Notes under the pieces: generated by a model
What the model saw: the letters and a program-made list of their open reading frames with translations, nothing else
Databases searched by the model: none
What the model was told of the DNA's origin: nothing
From: Cichorium intybus
Taxonomy: Eukaryota; Streptophyta; Magnoliopsida; Asterales; Asteraceae
DNA length: 64,000 nucleotides
NCBI GenBank assembly: GCA_023525715.1
Contig: CM042010.1
Span: 88,044,884 to 88,108,883, forward strand
Reading direction: 5' to 3'
Part shown: piece after piece, positions 37,334 through 48,190 of the stretch
Position numbering within the stretch: position 1 is the stretch's first letter
How the letters are laid out: each line of letters starts with the position of its first letter
Made by a program: the position numbers and the translations under genes

Positions 37334-39323
37334 TTAGGACCTTCCATGCACTTCCATTCGTTTTTTTTCATTTAGAGACACCTCTTCCACGTACTGATTT
37401 AAGGAATCGAATTCCTCTCTCGCTCTACCATTTCTCAAATGTCTCCTCCAATTCCAATCCCCTCCACACACTCTAAGCCTTTCATGAACATTGAACTTCT
37501 TATTTGTTTCTAAATGATAAAGTCTAGGAAACTTCTTTTCCAACGTTTCTTCCCCACACCACCAATCATTCCAGAAAAGTGTACTTTTACCATCCCCCAC
37601 TTCCTTTTTTATCTTACTCCTAGGATCCAACCCATCCCTTTTGAGTTCTTCCCATGTCTTTGTGATTCTTTTCCAAGTGTGCCCCATTTTGATTCCACCC
37701 TTCTCCCTAGCCTCACTTTGATGGCCATGAATACTCATTACAATCTTCACCCATACCGCTTCTGGTTGTTTTTTGAATCTCCAAAACCACTTTGCCAATA
37801 GAGCTTTATTAAGGTCTTCCAAAGCCCCCACACCGATCCCACCTTCTTCTTTACTTTTTAGAACATACTCCCATTTAACCCATGGGATCTTATTTCCTTC
37901 TTCTACATCACCTCCCCAAAAGAACCTCATTCACATCCGATTCAAGAATTTTAATCACTTGTTTTGGTGCTTTATATAATGAAAACAGGTAGTTACCCAT
38001 ACTTCCTAAAATGTTGCACACAATAGTAAGCCTCCCACCTATCGATAAGGTTTTAACCTTCCATTTGCTTAGTTTCTTTTTAAAACTATCCACCAACAGC
38101 TTCCATCGTTTGATCGACCCCATGTTAACTCCAATTGGTAATCCCAAGAAAACAGTCGGCAACTTTTCCACCTTGCATCCTAAAATTGTAGCCATCGCAT
38201 CCACAGAAACTGAGTTTGTTCCAATACCTATGAGCGTGCTTTTTCCATGTTCACTTTGAGACCTGCATCCCTTTGAAAACAGTAAAGAATTCGAATTAAG
38301 TTTAAGATGTTCTCTATCGATAACTCGCCAAAGAAGATGGCATCATCTGCAAAGAAAAGGTGAGTTAGTAAAAATTTTTCTGAGTCGATCTCGACTCCTT
38401 TATATTCTCCAAGATCAACCACTTTCTTTAAAGCATGGTTAAGACCTTCCATGACAAGTGTAAATAAGAAGGGGGACATTGGATCCCCTTGTCTAAGTCC
38501 ACGAGAGAGAGAGAGAGAATTCGGTAGAAGGACTGGCATTCACCAACACAGAAGAGGACCCCGACTTTAGGCATTCAAACACCCATTTTCGCCATTTTGA
38601 ACCAAACCCCTTTTGATGCATCATTGTCTCTAAGTACTCCCACGAAACCGAATCATACGCCTTTGCAATATCCGTTTTAAACATCAGTAAAGCCTTCTTT
38701 TTACTCTTTGCCCAATCTATGACTTCGTTTACTATTAAGGGCCCATCTAGGATTTGTCTTTCTTTAACGAATGCTGATTGAGCTTTTCCGATAATTCTTG
38801 GCAGCACTTTCTTTAATCTATTAGCAAGTAACTTCGATAACATCTTATATACACTCGAAATTAAACTTATATGTCTGAAATTAGAAACACTCCTTGGATT
38901 ATTCACCTTTGGTATCAATGTAATAAACGCAGCGTTAACTCCCTTAGGAATTTTTGTGTTTCTAACAAAATCGTTGAAAGCTACCAACAACTCATCTTTA
39001 ACTAATTCCCAAAATTTCTTAAAAAATTCGACCATGAAACCATTCGGGCCTGGGGATTTGTTGTTCCCACAACTCCAAACCGCATCCTTTAACTATTTTT
39101 CTTCAAAATCTCTTTCCAGGTTTATTTTTTCTGACTCTGTGATCTTTGTGGAATCCTCCATGTCATGACTCCAATTGCAATCCAAATCTTTTTTGAAAAT
39201 ATTTTCGAAGTGTCTCTTGAATTCATCCTTAACTCTCTTAGGCTCTACTTCCCAAACCCCGCTTATATCAATTCCTTTTATGTTTTTTATATGTTTTTTC
39301 TTATTTAGATTTCTATGGAACAA
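37334..39323 (-). pseudogene. LINE ORF2 reverse transcriptase (frameshifted)
   Basis: Four frames in series. 39323-39093: linker. 39035-38493: RT fingers and palm, with PKGVNAAFITLIPK, FRHISLISSVYKMLSKLLANRL, QSAFVKERQILDG and the first catalytic Asp in FKTDIAKAYDSVSW. 38539-38228: GLRQGDPMSPFLF and the catalytic FADD in LTHLFFADDAIFFG. 38204-37334: thumb and connection (FLGLPIG, FFWGGDVEEGNKIPWVKWE). The break between the second and third frames falls in a (GA)n run at 38503-38518, so repeat slippage is the likely cause. Catalytic residues are present, but the protein cannot be made. Confidence 0.88.
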
Positions 39324-39333
39324 CGTTGAGTTC

Positions 39334-40418
39334 TCATCGCCTTCTAAACACCACCTGTTTTTTTTTTTTTTTGTGCCACATCATTATGGTCTTTTTTTCT
39401 TTAAGATGCAACTGTTTTGTTATATCCATTCTTTCCTTCAAGATTTCCTGGTTTGCTTTGCCCTCCTCAATCAGCTTATCAATCATATAAATTCTATTTT
39501 TCCATTCCCGATACATGTCTTCTTCTTTCTTCCTTTTTTGTTGCACCCATTCTTTTATCCTTGTTTTAATAGCTTTGAGTTTTAACATCAAGACAAATAG
39601 CTTATTATATTGACATTCCTGCGAGAAATCCTTCCAAGCATTAATCACAATATTTTCCAATTCCTTATCTTCAAGCCATGAGTTATAGAATTTAAACAGA
39701 ACCGGCCCATAATCTCTTCTGACTTGTTTTAAAATCAGGGGCTTGTGATCCGAGTATAAGCTCGTTTCACTAGTAACTTCAAAGTTTTGCCAAAAATCAC
39801 CAAAATTTTCCGTGACAAGGACCCGATCTAATTTTGAGCACTTTGAACCACCCCTCTTCACCCAAGTAAATTTCGACCCACCAATTTTAACATCCACCAA
39901 ATTATTATTCCTTATAAAATTATTGAATCTTCCAGCTGCTCTCTTGTTTAGAATAGATCATCTTCTTTCCTTTTCCTCTCTCATATCATTGAAGTCACCA
40001 AAGAGCACCGTAACACCATTCCTTCCGTTCAAATATGAACTAACAAAATCCCACAGCAATTCCGTTTTTGAAGGATCTTGGCTACCATATATGTTCACAA
40101 AAGCGATATCTATGTTGTTTTCAACCCATTTCCCTTGAAAAATGATACAATCATCCCGCACAATCCCTATGTCTTTTTTAAAAAGATTCTTGTTCCAAAA
40201 ACTAATCAGTCCCCCTCCCTGACCGGTACTTCCTTTAAAAACGTAATCGTAATCGTGACTGTCCTACATGTTTTTAACCATCATATCAGTGAAATCTCTA
40301 CGTTTAGTTTCTTGAATACCAGCAAAACCAACTCTATGGATCGAAATCATGTTTTTGATCCACTTCAATGTAAATCTCCTATACCTAAACCGTTTGTATT
40401 TAACGAAAGCATATTCAT
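39334..40418 (-). pseudogene. LINE ORF2 apurinic-type endonuclease
   Basis: The natural ORF2 start is the ATG at 40416-40418 (MNMLSLNTNG), soon lost to a frameshift. Endonuclease motifs in order: FAGIQETK (catalytic Glu), NIYGSQ, FGDFND, then in 39900-39334 the pieces GSKFTWVKRG, SKLDRVL and YSDHKPL (catalytic Asp-His). This nuclease nicks the target to prime reverse transcription. A stop lies at about 40261 and another near 39957. Confidence 0.85.
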
Positions 40419-42220
40419 TGATTACCTTTTTTTGCTCCTTTTTCTTGGTTCTTCTGATTTCTTCCATTTCCTTTCGCCTTCTTGAATCCACACAAATCTC
40501 CTAATTCTTCCAATCTTTGTGAAATTCCCACACTTAAAGAAGAATCTCCATCTGGGTTAATTGAATTTACCCCTCTATTTCGTGACATCTCTTTTCTAAT
40601 CAATTGCTTAGTCTGGCTCCTGGTAATTCGTTTTTCCTTTAAACACTTCTTCTCCCATCTGTCTCCATGCCTTTTATTGACGTCCTTGGTTATTTCTTCG
40701 TCTTCTTCATTTTGCTCAATTTCTATCAATTTTTGTTCGAGAGTCGTCTCTCTCGACAGAAGTTTTTGCAACCTTTCTGACATCCCTCCGATAACTAGGG
40801 ATTGGGTTTCATCCCCAATTATATATTTTCTTTCATCCCTTAAGTCTTTCCCCATGGGCCCTGTTTCATAATTAATATTCTTTCCATTCTCCTTCTCTAT
40901 AGTTTCACGAATTGGGCTGCAGATTCTATTTTCGTCTTCTTTTTTGGGCTTAATTTATTCTTCATGCGGGTTGTTTGTTTTTTCTCCTGTTAGGCTTTCT
41001 TTTATTGGGCTGTTTGTATTATTTGACTGTTTTAGCCCATCATCTCTTTTCTCTATACATGCTGTTGGAAACTCCACCTCCTTAACGGCTTCCTCCCTTG
41101 TATCCGCCGATTTTTTTCATACCGAGGCCCCCAAAACAAATCATTTGTCCTGTTAATAATGTCATCACGCGTATCATTATTACACTCTACTTCTGGGCTC
41201 GATTCACGAATGATAGATTCTTCAAACGCCTCTTCATCTTCCTCGTTGGAAAATTCCCCCTGTGACTCCTCCTCCGCCGATGAACTTGAGACTTCCCCTT
41301 CCATCGACTGATTCACCTTTTTCACTCCACAACTCCCTTCCTCTTCTGATTCATTGCTTTCGAAGAATTTTCCTTCGATTTCTCTTACACGCACCTTATA
41401 TCTTTTAGATCTAAAACTGATTTCAATCGATTCAATGATTAAATTTTATGCTTTTGTTTTAATACAAACCACTCCATACGACCAGTCCTGGCTCCCCTGA
41501 CTGCATGGGTCTACTGCCACCACTTCACCCCACAATTTACCAACGTTAATAAAAGAATCTGAATTTCTCGCGATAATCGGGATTCCTTCTATTCTAATCC
41601 AAGAAAATCTATCGATGATGTAATTATCTTCTTCATCCCATCTTCTTATCATTCTGAAGTGTGCTCTAATTTCGTTGCTCGCCATGAGCTGCTTTTCTTC
41701 CTCCTTATTGATTATATCGAATAACACTGATAAACCACCCAAGTATTTATAGATGCCAAACCTTAAACCTTCACATGAACACATATTAGATATACAAGCG
41801 AGGCTATCGAACGATTTTACTTCCCCCACCGGTTTTGTTTTTAGATTCTTCGACAATTCATGATCCTCCTTAAGGGTTACAGTTTTCTTTATTTCATGAT
41901 CCACTCCTATTCTCCTACCTTCTGTATCCTCTCCCCCATTCTTCTACCCTTGACTTTTCTCCTACCCTCTTCTATTCCTCTTCATACTTCTTGTTTCCTA
42001 TGAACACTTCGGCAAAAGAAATGTTTTCTTTTTCTCTTCCCACTATCCCATTTGAACTCCTTCACGCCCTCATATTTCTTTGTCGTTTGCTTTTTTTTCC
42101 TCTTTATTTCTGATTGCCATCCTATCGAACTTTTCTACTTAGGCAAATATCTTCCTTCCCCCCATTGTCACCCCATTCAAATCTTCCTCCATTTTTTGTA
42201 TGTTCTGGACCTTCAAAAAC
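40415..42220 (-). pseudogene. LINE ORF1 (RRM remnant, DUF4283-like, acidic tail)
   Basis: The N-terminal end of an RRM is readable at about 42190-42100 (GVTMGGRKIFA, then EKFDR), then frames break. 41904-41446 (152 residues) holds the DUF4283-like RNA-binding part: FDIINKEEEKQLMASNEIR, FSWIRIEGIPIIARNSDSF, VGKLWGEVVAVD. 41394-41053 is Glu/Ser-rich (SESSEEE type), and 40855-40415 is a basic/acidic coiled stretch ending FKKAKGNGRNQ just before the TGA. In L1 elements this protein coats the RNA. Confidence 0.75.
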
Positions 42221-42224
42221 CTAA

Positions 42225-42430
42225 TGTTAAATCACAGAAGTAGGATCTAGATTCAATAATACGGAATAAGAACAATAAACAAGAACACACAATATGTAGA
42301 ACTGGTGTCGAATGATTAATATGCAACTCAAGAACAATTCAGAGAGAACTATTCTGTATGAGTGTCGTGAATATGATTTACAAAAAGTTAACCCTAATTA
42401 GGGTACGTGCATGCCTTATATACAAAAACT
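42225..42430 (-). repeat. LTR end with TATA of the pol-less copia derivative
   Basis: Plus-strand TGTTAAATCACAG begins at 42225 against the LINE 5' end. On the minus strand TATATAAGG at about 42417-42425 looks like a TATA box, putting R/U5 at 42225-42390. If so, U3 overlaps the 3' end of the long frame. The other LTR is absent, so the boundary is inferred. Confidence 0.4.
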
Positions 42431-44439
42431 AAGTATGGAAGGACAGTGAGCAAAATCCTTTTTCTGAATGCCATGTACCAGATCAGCACGTCATTATAGC
42501 ACTTGTTGTTGTTTTCGATATTAGCTGTAGTCTTATTGATGAGGTCAAGAATCTTCTGCAGGGCTTCGGTACGATACAAGTGCTTGTCTCTCAGATAGAA
42601 AATTTTCTTCACTGAATCATGGCCTTGCTTAGAAGGATAAGCTACACACCAGTCTTTACTGAATATCTTTCGCAGTCTACGTTTCTTGAGATCGGATGGA
42701 GGTTTTCCAACAGAGTATTCAGGAGTGGAGTTCAGAAGAGCGGCAACTTCCACGTCCAGGCTCGAAACTTCCAGAATGTACCCTGTAAGTAACTTTTTGA
42801 CATGTTCAGCAAGAGGTTCATAACCCGGTGACCTAGACAAGATGTTAAACAGAGATATCCAGTCAAACGGATTCATGAATGGAAGATCAGCCAAAGTGAA
42901 TTCATCCTTCTCAAGATCATTTCCTCTGTAAGCCAAAAATTTAGCATTCTTGAAAGGTGTAAGTACTTCAGGCATTCTCGGAGTGAGTTTGACAATTTTC
43001 TTCAAACTCCAAGAGAGATACTGTTCTTTGGAATTGTTCAAATAAAAATTGAACAACATATCAGTAATTTCCGAGCTGGAAAGTTTGGAATCACGAAGTT
43101 CCTCAAAACACCGAATCCGAAAGACTCTGGCAGTTATAGGAAAATCGAACTGAGAGTCAACCTGATTACTAGGATCATAAGAGCAAGTTGGTAGCAACCA
43201 GATTTCGATGCGATTGGTTATGACTTCTTTCTTCATTCTCTCATAATTCCAACCAGGAAAGTGCAACTTCCGATTTTCTAACTTGAGTTCGGCATATTTG
43301 GCAGCAGCTTCCTTTGCATCAAGCTCTTTGTTAAGCTTAAGCAGAAAGTCTAATTCCTTGTATCTTGCTGCTCGGGCAATTTTGGCTGCCTCGGAAGTGT
43401 CTGGTTCAGGTTCGTCGTCTTCTCCGATCTTCTTTCCTTTCATTTTGGACATCTGAATGTCATCAGCAGACTTTTCAGTCCCTGGTTCCTTCTGATTTCC
43501 GATAGAAGAGAAGAATGGTTTGATCAGAGTTTCTTTTGAAGCATCTCCTTGATTTTCTTCTTGATTGACCTTAGAAACGTTTGAAGTTCCCATGTTTCCA
43601 GTCGGAGTCTCTTGAGTCTGATCAGCCTGTCTGTTTTCATTCTTGTTTGGATCAGCTTCATCATCCCTGTCATCCCTGTCTCCCCCTTGGTTCGGAATGA
43701 CATCGTCATCCGAAACACCCTGGAGAACACTCAACAAATTTAGAATTGGATGTAGTTTGTTCGTAAGATGACTACGAACATAAGGAGTGAGAATATGGTC
43801 TTCTTCTTCGAAGGTACGTCGGAGAAAAGAGTCTATATTTGATGCGCAATTCCGAAAGGCTTTGTTGTGAGAAACAGCAGATGTCAGGACTGCCGTTGTA
43901 TGCTTTAAATCAGATTTGAGAACTTGAATTCTCGTGGTCTTGGACGCCAGTTGATCCATGACATCATTCTCCATTGCGAGATCTTTCTTCAGTTGATCCA
44001 TCTTTGCCCCAAGGGAAGAAGCTAGATCGGAAGTCTCTTTCTTCATTTCCGAACATATTCCTGATAGATCTTCTTTTTCCTTTCGTAGAATATCTGCAAA
44101 ATTAGAAATGACTTTTTGAATGGAAGTGTTATTTGTCTCATGGACATCTCGGAAATCCTGCATGAATTTGAGAACATCTGTCTGCAGTCTGCCAATGCTG
44201 GTGGAGGTTTCCGTCATATATCTGTCGGTTTTCTGCATGAGAGAGTCAAAATCGCGATAAATAGTGTCATTGTGATTGACTAAAGTCTCTAATGATTTTT
44301 GGTGAGCATCCAACTCGGACTGCCAGTCGGAAGAGGAGGGGGCTTTTGTGGATTCAATAAGCGAATCCAGCTTCGCAGATAATTCTTTAAATTGCCCCTT
44401 AGTTATCGGAGCATCATCACCCTGAAAGTTAAATCTCAC
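42394..44439 (-). CDS. Long env-like/3' ORF protein, distal part (681 residues)
   Basis: Open from 44439, but the first codon is GTG and the frame is continuous upstream to the TAG at 44518-44520, so this is the distal part of a larger frame. Residues 1-220 are Gln/Lys/Ser-rich with heptad-like spacing (coiled coil likely). About 250-345 is acidic and low-complexity (DRDDRDDEADPNKNEN). About 350-681 is a globular-looking section (FPGWNYERMKKEVITNRIEIWLLP, RVFRIRCFEELRDSKLSS). No transmembrane helix or signal peptide is obvious, so 'env-like' describes position only. Function is unknown to me. The frame's intactness over 2 kb is unusual in this window. Confidence 0.6.
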   Translation of the reverse strand: MRFNFQGDDAPITKGQFKELSAKLDSLIESTKAPSSSDWQSELDAHQKSLETLVNHNDTIYRDFDSLMQKTDRYMTETSTSIGRLQTDVLKFMQDFRDVHETNNTSIQKVISNFADILRKEKEDLSGICSEMKKETSDLASSLGAKMDQLKKDLAMENDVMDQLASKTTRIQVLKSDLKHTTAVLTSAVSHNKAFRNCASNIDSFLRRTFEEEDHILTPYVRSHLTNKLHPILNLLSVLQGVSDDDVIPNQGGDRDDRDDEADPNKNENRQADQTQETPTGNMGTSNVSKVNQEENQGDASKETLIKPFFSSIGNQKEPGTEKSADDIQMSKMKGKKIGEDDEPEPDTSEAAKIARAARYKELDFLLKLNKELDAKEAAAKYAELKLENRKLHFPGWNYERMKKEVITNRIEIWLLPTCSYDPSNQVDSQFDFPITARVFRIRCFEELRDSKLSSSEITDMLFNFYLNNSKEQYLSWSLKKIVKLTPRMPEVLTPFKNAKFLAYRGNDLEKDEFTLADLPFMNPFDWISLFNILSRSPGYEPLAEHVKKLLTGYILEVSSLDVEVAALLNSTPEYSVGKPPSDLKKRRLRKIFSKDWCVAYPSKQGHDSVKKIFYLRDKHLYRTEALQKILDLINKTTANIENNNKCYNDVLIWYMAFRKRILLTVLPYLVFVYKACTYPN

Positions 44440-44517
44440 ATTGAATGGAGATTCAATGAAATCTGCAATATTATCATAATCATCGTTAATCAGGGGGTCG
44501 CCTTCCTCATTATCGCC

Positions 44518-45156
44518 CTAATCATCTTGTATAGGGTTGTCGATAATATGTTCATCGGAATGCTCATCATCGGAAAGATGAGTCATAACTGCTTTCCGGA
44601 GTCTTCGGATTCGTTTGGGTGGTTTTTCCGTATCGGAAACCACACCTTTCCTTTTTCTCTTAACCACCTTCTTCGGATTTTCAAGCTTGTCGAAGGCTTC
44701 CTGATGTTTTTGATCAAGAGTACGAACACCATATATGGTTTGCTGGCAGTAATCAACAATACACTGCACCTCTTTCGGAACCCTGTTGGTCATGGACAAT
44801 GGAAGAGATCCGATGAAATCAAAATCCTCAGCCTTTGTGGTAACGAAAGTGACTGTTGGAAGAGTCGGAATGACAGCCATGACCGAGTCAGTCATGGTGT
44901 GAATGTTGTGTTTCAAGATTGCTCGATTCACCACAATTGACCAAAATCGAGCACAAGAAGTTTCAGTGTGCCTATGCCTGTAGTTAACACTTTCGACAAA
45001 TTGACTCCATAGAATAGAGCCATAGTCAAGGTTGATATCATAGTAGAGGCCATAGAAGAAGGAGTAAAAGATCTTACTTGCACTGTCTGTTGCTGTTGTT
45101 CTTTCAGAGAAACTTTTGAATAAAATCGTAAAGAGAGCGTTCCACTGAGGAGGCAA
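44518..45156 (-). CDS. Env-like/3' ORF protein, proximal part (212 residues)
   Basis: Reads PPQWNALFTILFKSFSERTT, then DSASKIFYSFFYGLYYDINLDYGS and SCARFWSIVVNRAILK. It ends in a Lys/Arg-rich stretch (KKVVKRKRKGV, KRIRRLRK) and an acidic tail before TAG. I recall closely similar proteins annotated as hypothetical or retroelement-associated in Asteraceae. There is no ATG at its start; it is entered from the gag side in another frame near 45150. The basic patch could be a nuclear localisation signal. It continues in frame into the 681-residue part after one stop. Confidence 0.55.
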   Translation of the reverse strand: MPPQWNALFTILFKSFSERTTATDSASKIFYSFFYGLYYDINLDYGSILWSQFVESVNYRHRHTETSCARFWSIVVNRAILKHNIHTMTDSVMAVIPTLPTVTFVTTKAEDFDFIGSLPLSMTNRVPKEVQCIVDYCQQTIYGVRTLDQKHQEAFDKLENPKKVVKRKRKGVVSDTEKPPKRIRRLRKAVMTHLSDDEHSDEHIIDNPIQDD

Positions 45157-45646
45157 ACCTTTCTTCGTAAATATTTAATGAATTAAGAATTGAGTGTACC
45201 TTCTTTACGACAGCATCACATTCTTCTACCTGTTCCGAAACAGGCTTCGCTACAAAACAACTCGCTGATGTTTGGCACCCATCAGTAGAGTACCCTCTCT
45301 GTTCGGAACTGTCTCCCTTAACAATGAAGCATCGACCATGCGTTGGCTTCCTTATCTCATCGTCATCAGAATCTGTTGACCAAACTTTAACAGAATCGTG
45401 CTCGTTGTCCTCCTGCACCACAAAAGCTGACTTGACTGTTGAAGCATCATCTTTCTTCAGATCTGCAATCTTCTTTGCGTAGTATGCTTCGTCCTTTACC
45501 TGCTCCTTCTTCTCTGTCTGCTTTCGGAGCAAGCAGTCTTTAATGAAGTGGTTCTTGCCTTTGCAATAATGGCAGTCATAACCGGAGTCACCAACCAGCT
45601 TCTTCTCATCATCAGTCTTTGGCTTTCTTTGAGTATCCTCCTTCAA
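45104..45646 (-). pseudogene. Copia gag C-terminal part with zinc knuckle
   Basis: 180 residues. The CCHC knuckle is CHYCKGKNHFIKDC (about residues 24-37), followed by a Lys-rich linker (KKEQVKDEAYYAKKI) and an acidic stretch (WSTDSDDDEIRKPTHG). Its C-terminus (YEERFASSVERSLYDFIQKF) is the out-of-frame reading of the env-like start, so the true gag ends near 45160. The upstream gag (matrix/capsid) is missing beyond 45650. Confidence 0.65.
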
Positions 45647-45649
45647 GGG

Positions 45650-48190
45650 TATTTCTAAAACATAAATATAATGTCTCTCAACTATATAACAAACTATACC
45701 GCACTTGAATCAACTCTATCTTCTTGATCATCTTCTCTATCTACCATCCACATAAAAGCTTCTAAGTTCATCACTCCTTTAATCCAATGCTAGACATTCT
45801 GTTCCTGAGTACATAGCATTTTAAAAACAACAATACGTAAGACAAAAATGCCTCGTGAGATACATGGGTTTTAGACTCAATGAGTATAAATCAATTTAAA
45901 TATCATTAGCTATTAACAAATAAATAGAACCTTTCCCTTCTTTTCAAAACCTGCAAACTCCACTGTTATGTCAAAACATTAAAACCAAAGTTCATTGCTA
46001 TAATCATAATATATAAGTCATTGCTTCATCATAAAAACATTAGGTTTTCCACTTTATCGTAACAAACATAAATTGAACCATTTCTTATCAAAACATAGAC
46101 CAACTATAATTCATGTTTCATTTATTATTATTTGGTTCATACGGGTTTCCCCGTATCTTCCCTCCCTGGAATAGAACCAATCTATCCGTGAGCGCATGCT
46201 ACTTTTCTTCGCTTCATGGAATAGAACAAATCTATCCATAAGGGCGTGCTAAGACAACTACTTCGCGACGGGAGGTACCATCCCAGTAGTGTCTTTTGAC
46301 CTCCCCTCATTAGGGTGAGATTTTTGTCCGGACGTCTTTCACATTTCTTACATTTAGTTCATATTTCATTTATCATTTCATTACATGTTGGTCTTGATCA
46401 TAAACATCATTAAATCATACAGAAATCATAACAACCTTTGCATAAAACAACTTTTAAAACTTTAAACTATAGAATCATTTGCAAACCATTTCAATCAGTC
46501 AACATAAATCAATAATTAATAATTCAAGCTTTGAAAACCACTTCGAAAACCATTATTCATGAAACCTTTAACATAACTTTTGAAAATCATTTGTCAAACT
46601 ATTAGTCATAAAACAATTAGCATAAAAACAAAACTTGTTGCTATGTACCCAGAAAAGTTCTCATGTACTCACCTCGGTAGCTAGATATGTCTAGCTACAA
46701 TAATCCACTAGCTCTTGACTCTACACGCTTCCAAATATCCTTCAACCTCTATTGATTTATTAAGAGGTTAGAACAAATTACACAACTAAACACATTTTAT
46801 GTTTTACATCATATACGAACTCTTTCTAACATTATCTAATTCCATTCCAATCATTAAGTATGATTCTTATAGCATAATAATCATTTTGGACAATTTTACC
46901 CCTTTTGACCAAATATGATATTTTCATATTTCTACCAGGTTTTTTTAACAACATTCGTGTTTTTACTTTTTCTATAAGCTTACTTAAATTTTTAAATGCC
47001 AAAACATCTTTTATTTTGTTCATTTACGCTATCTTGACAAATATAAAACAATAAGGTTTCTAAAATTAGAAACCGGTATAAACTAGGACATTTTCCGTTC
47101 ATATAACACCAATATGTTTCCAACATATCATAACTTCCAAATAATTTAATTATATATTTGTTTTTTATGTTATTATTGCATAAACTAAAATTGTCCCATA
47201 AAGGTTGGAATCCATGATTCCATTCCACTTTTACCAAATTTCATCCCAAGAATAATTCCAATGTCTATTATAAGCTTCCAAATCATACTTACATGACAAT
47301 TATTCGCGTTCTCCTACTAATAGCTTGAAACCCATCCATTAAAACCGCATACAATCGTATAAACGTTCATTCTATTGTAAATATATAACCATTTTAAGCA
47401 TTAGATATTTTCTTGCATAATCACACTCCAAGCAACAATTTGTGCACTATCTTTTCAACCATCTAATTCTAAATTTCCACTTGACAACAATTTCTTCAAA
47501 ACAGAAAATAAGGACCTTGAATTTGGCCACTAATCCTGCAACCTTAAGTGATAAAATCCATGATTCTAGTGTTAGTAATCTCATGCATTCAAAAATCTTA
47601 ACCCAATTAACCAAATTCACCACTTCCTTGTGTTCTCTGAGCTTACAACATGATATAATCAAGAGAATCAATTCAATTCCAACATGCATTCATCTCATCT
47701 TTCAAACTAATTAGCTAGGGTTTTAGAATTCTAAAATTACCTTCAAACCTTGAGCATAAATTCTGAAATTGAAGTTGAAAACACCAACAATCGGAGCAAT
47801 AGGGTTCTACTATCCCCCTCCCGCCGTAGTCGGACCACCAGGTCGCCGGAGCCACTGCCGGCAGTGGCTTTTGCTGCTGTCTGTTAGTCCCTTCTGCCTT
47901 GTACCAAAATCGCGAACCACAGAGATCAAAATCGGCCCCTGATCAAACCCTCCACTCACCCTCGCTTCTGTCCCTCTCAATCATGGATTCAATCAAACAC
48001 GCATACACACAATCGACGATAGTGTGTTCTCGATCTTTCTCGTTTTTTATCTCTCTTTTCCCCAATTTCCTTTATTTTATGAACATAGGTCACACCAGAA
48101 AGAGAGTACGCACGTGATTCTTTTATCAATCTGACACATGAGATCGTGGAGAAGTCCACAATCATCTATGTCCCACTAACAATCTAAGGG
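45650..48190 (-). repeat. Probable long LTR remnant
   Basis: No ORF. It contains a repeated passage GGAATAGAAC-AATCTATCC (46168-46185 and 46209-46228) and the word GTACTCACC also seen in LARD LTRs. A GC-rich part with CGCCGG repeats at 47820-47880 resembles a gene or LTR leader. Ends are undefined, so the assignment is tentative. Confidence 0.35.

Larger units (their letters stand above)
36686..42224 (-). mobile_element. L1-type LINE, near full length, decayed
   Basis: On the minus strand the order is ORF1 (RRM remnant, DUF4283-like domain, acidic tail), ORF2 (endonuclease, RT, zinc-binding RT-associated domain) and a ~75-nt 3' UTR, the plant L1 plan. ORF1's stop and ORF2's start overlap as ATGA (40415-40418). 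The 3' end runs into (TA)n with no poly-A. The 5' end abuts the LTR at 42225. Frameshifts and stops are spread through both ORFs. Confidence 0.88.
42225..45650 (-). mobile_element. Pol-less copia derivative: gag fused to an env-like frame
   Basis: On the minus strand: a gag zinc-knuckle region (45646-45104), immediately followed by a long env-like frame (45156-42394, one internal TAG at 44518-44520), then an LTR end (42225, TGTTAAATCACAG on plus). No protease, integrase or RT lies between. The gag style (CHYCKGKNHFIKDC, WSTDSDDDE, RCFIVK) and the MPPQWN-type protein are known to me as the gag and 3' ORF of Sirevirus-like copia elements in Asteraceae, so a deletion of pol is the simple explanation. 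5' end and upstream LTR are missing. Confidence 0.6.

Noticed and set aside
44392..44940. 182-codon plus-strand frame
   Set aside because: Opposite-strand shadow of the env-like frame; no domain or codon support.
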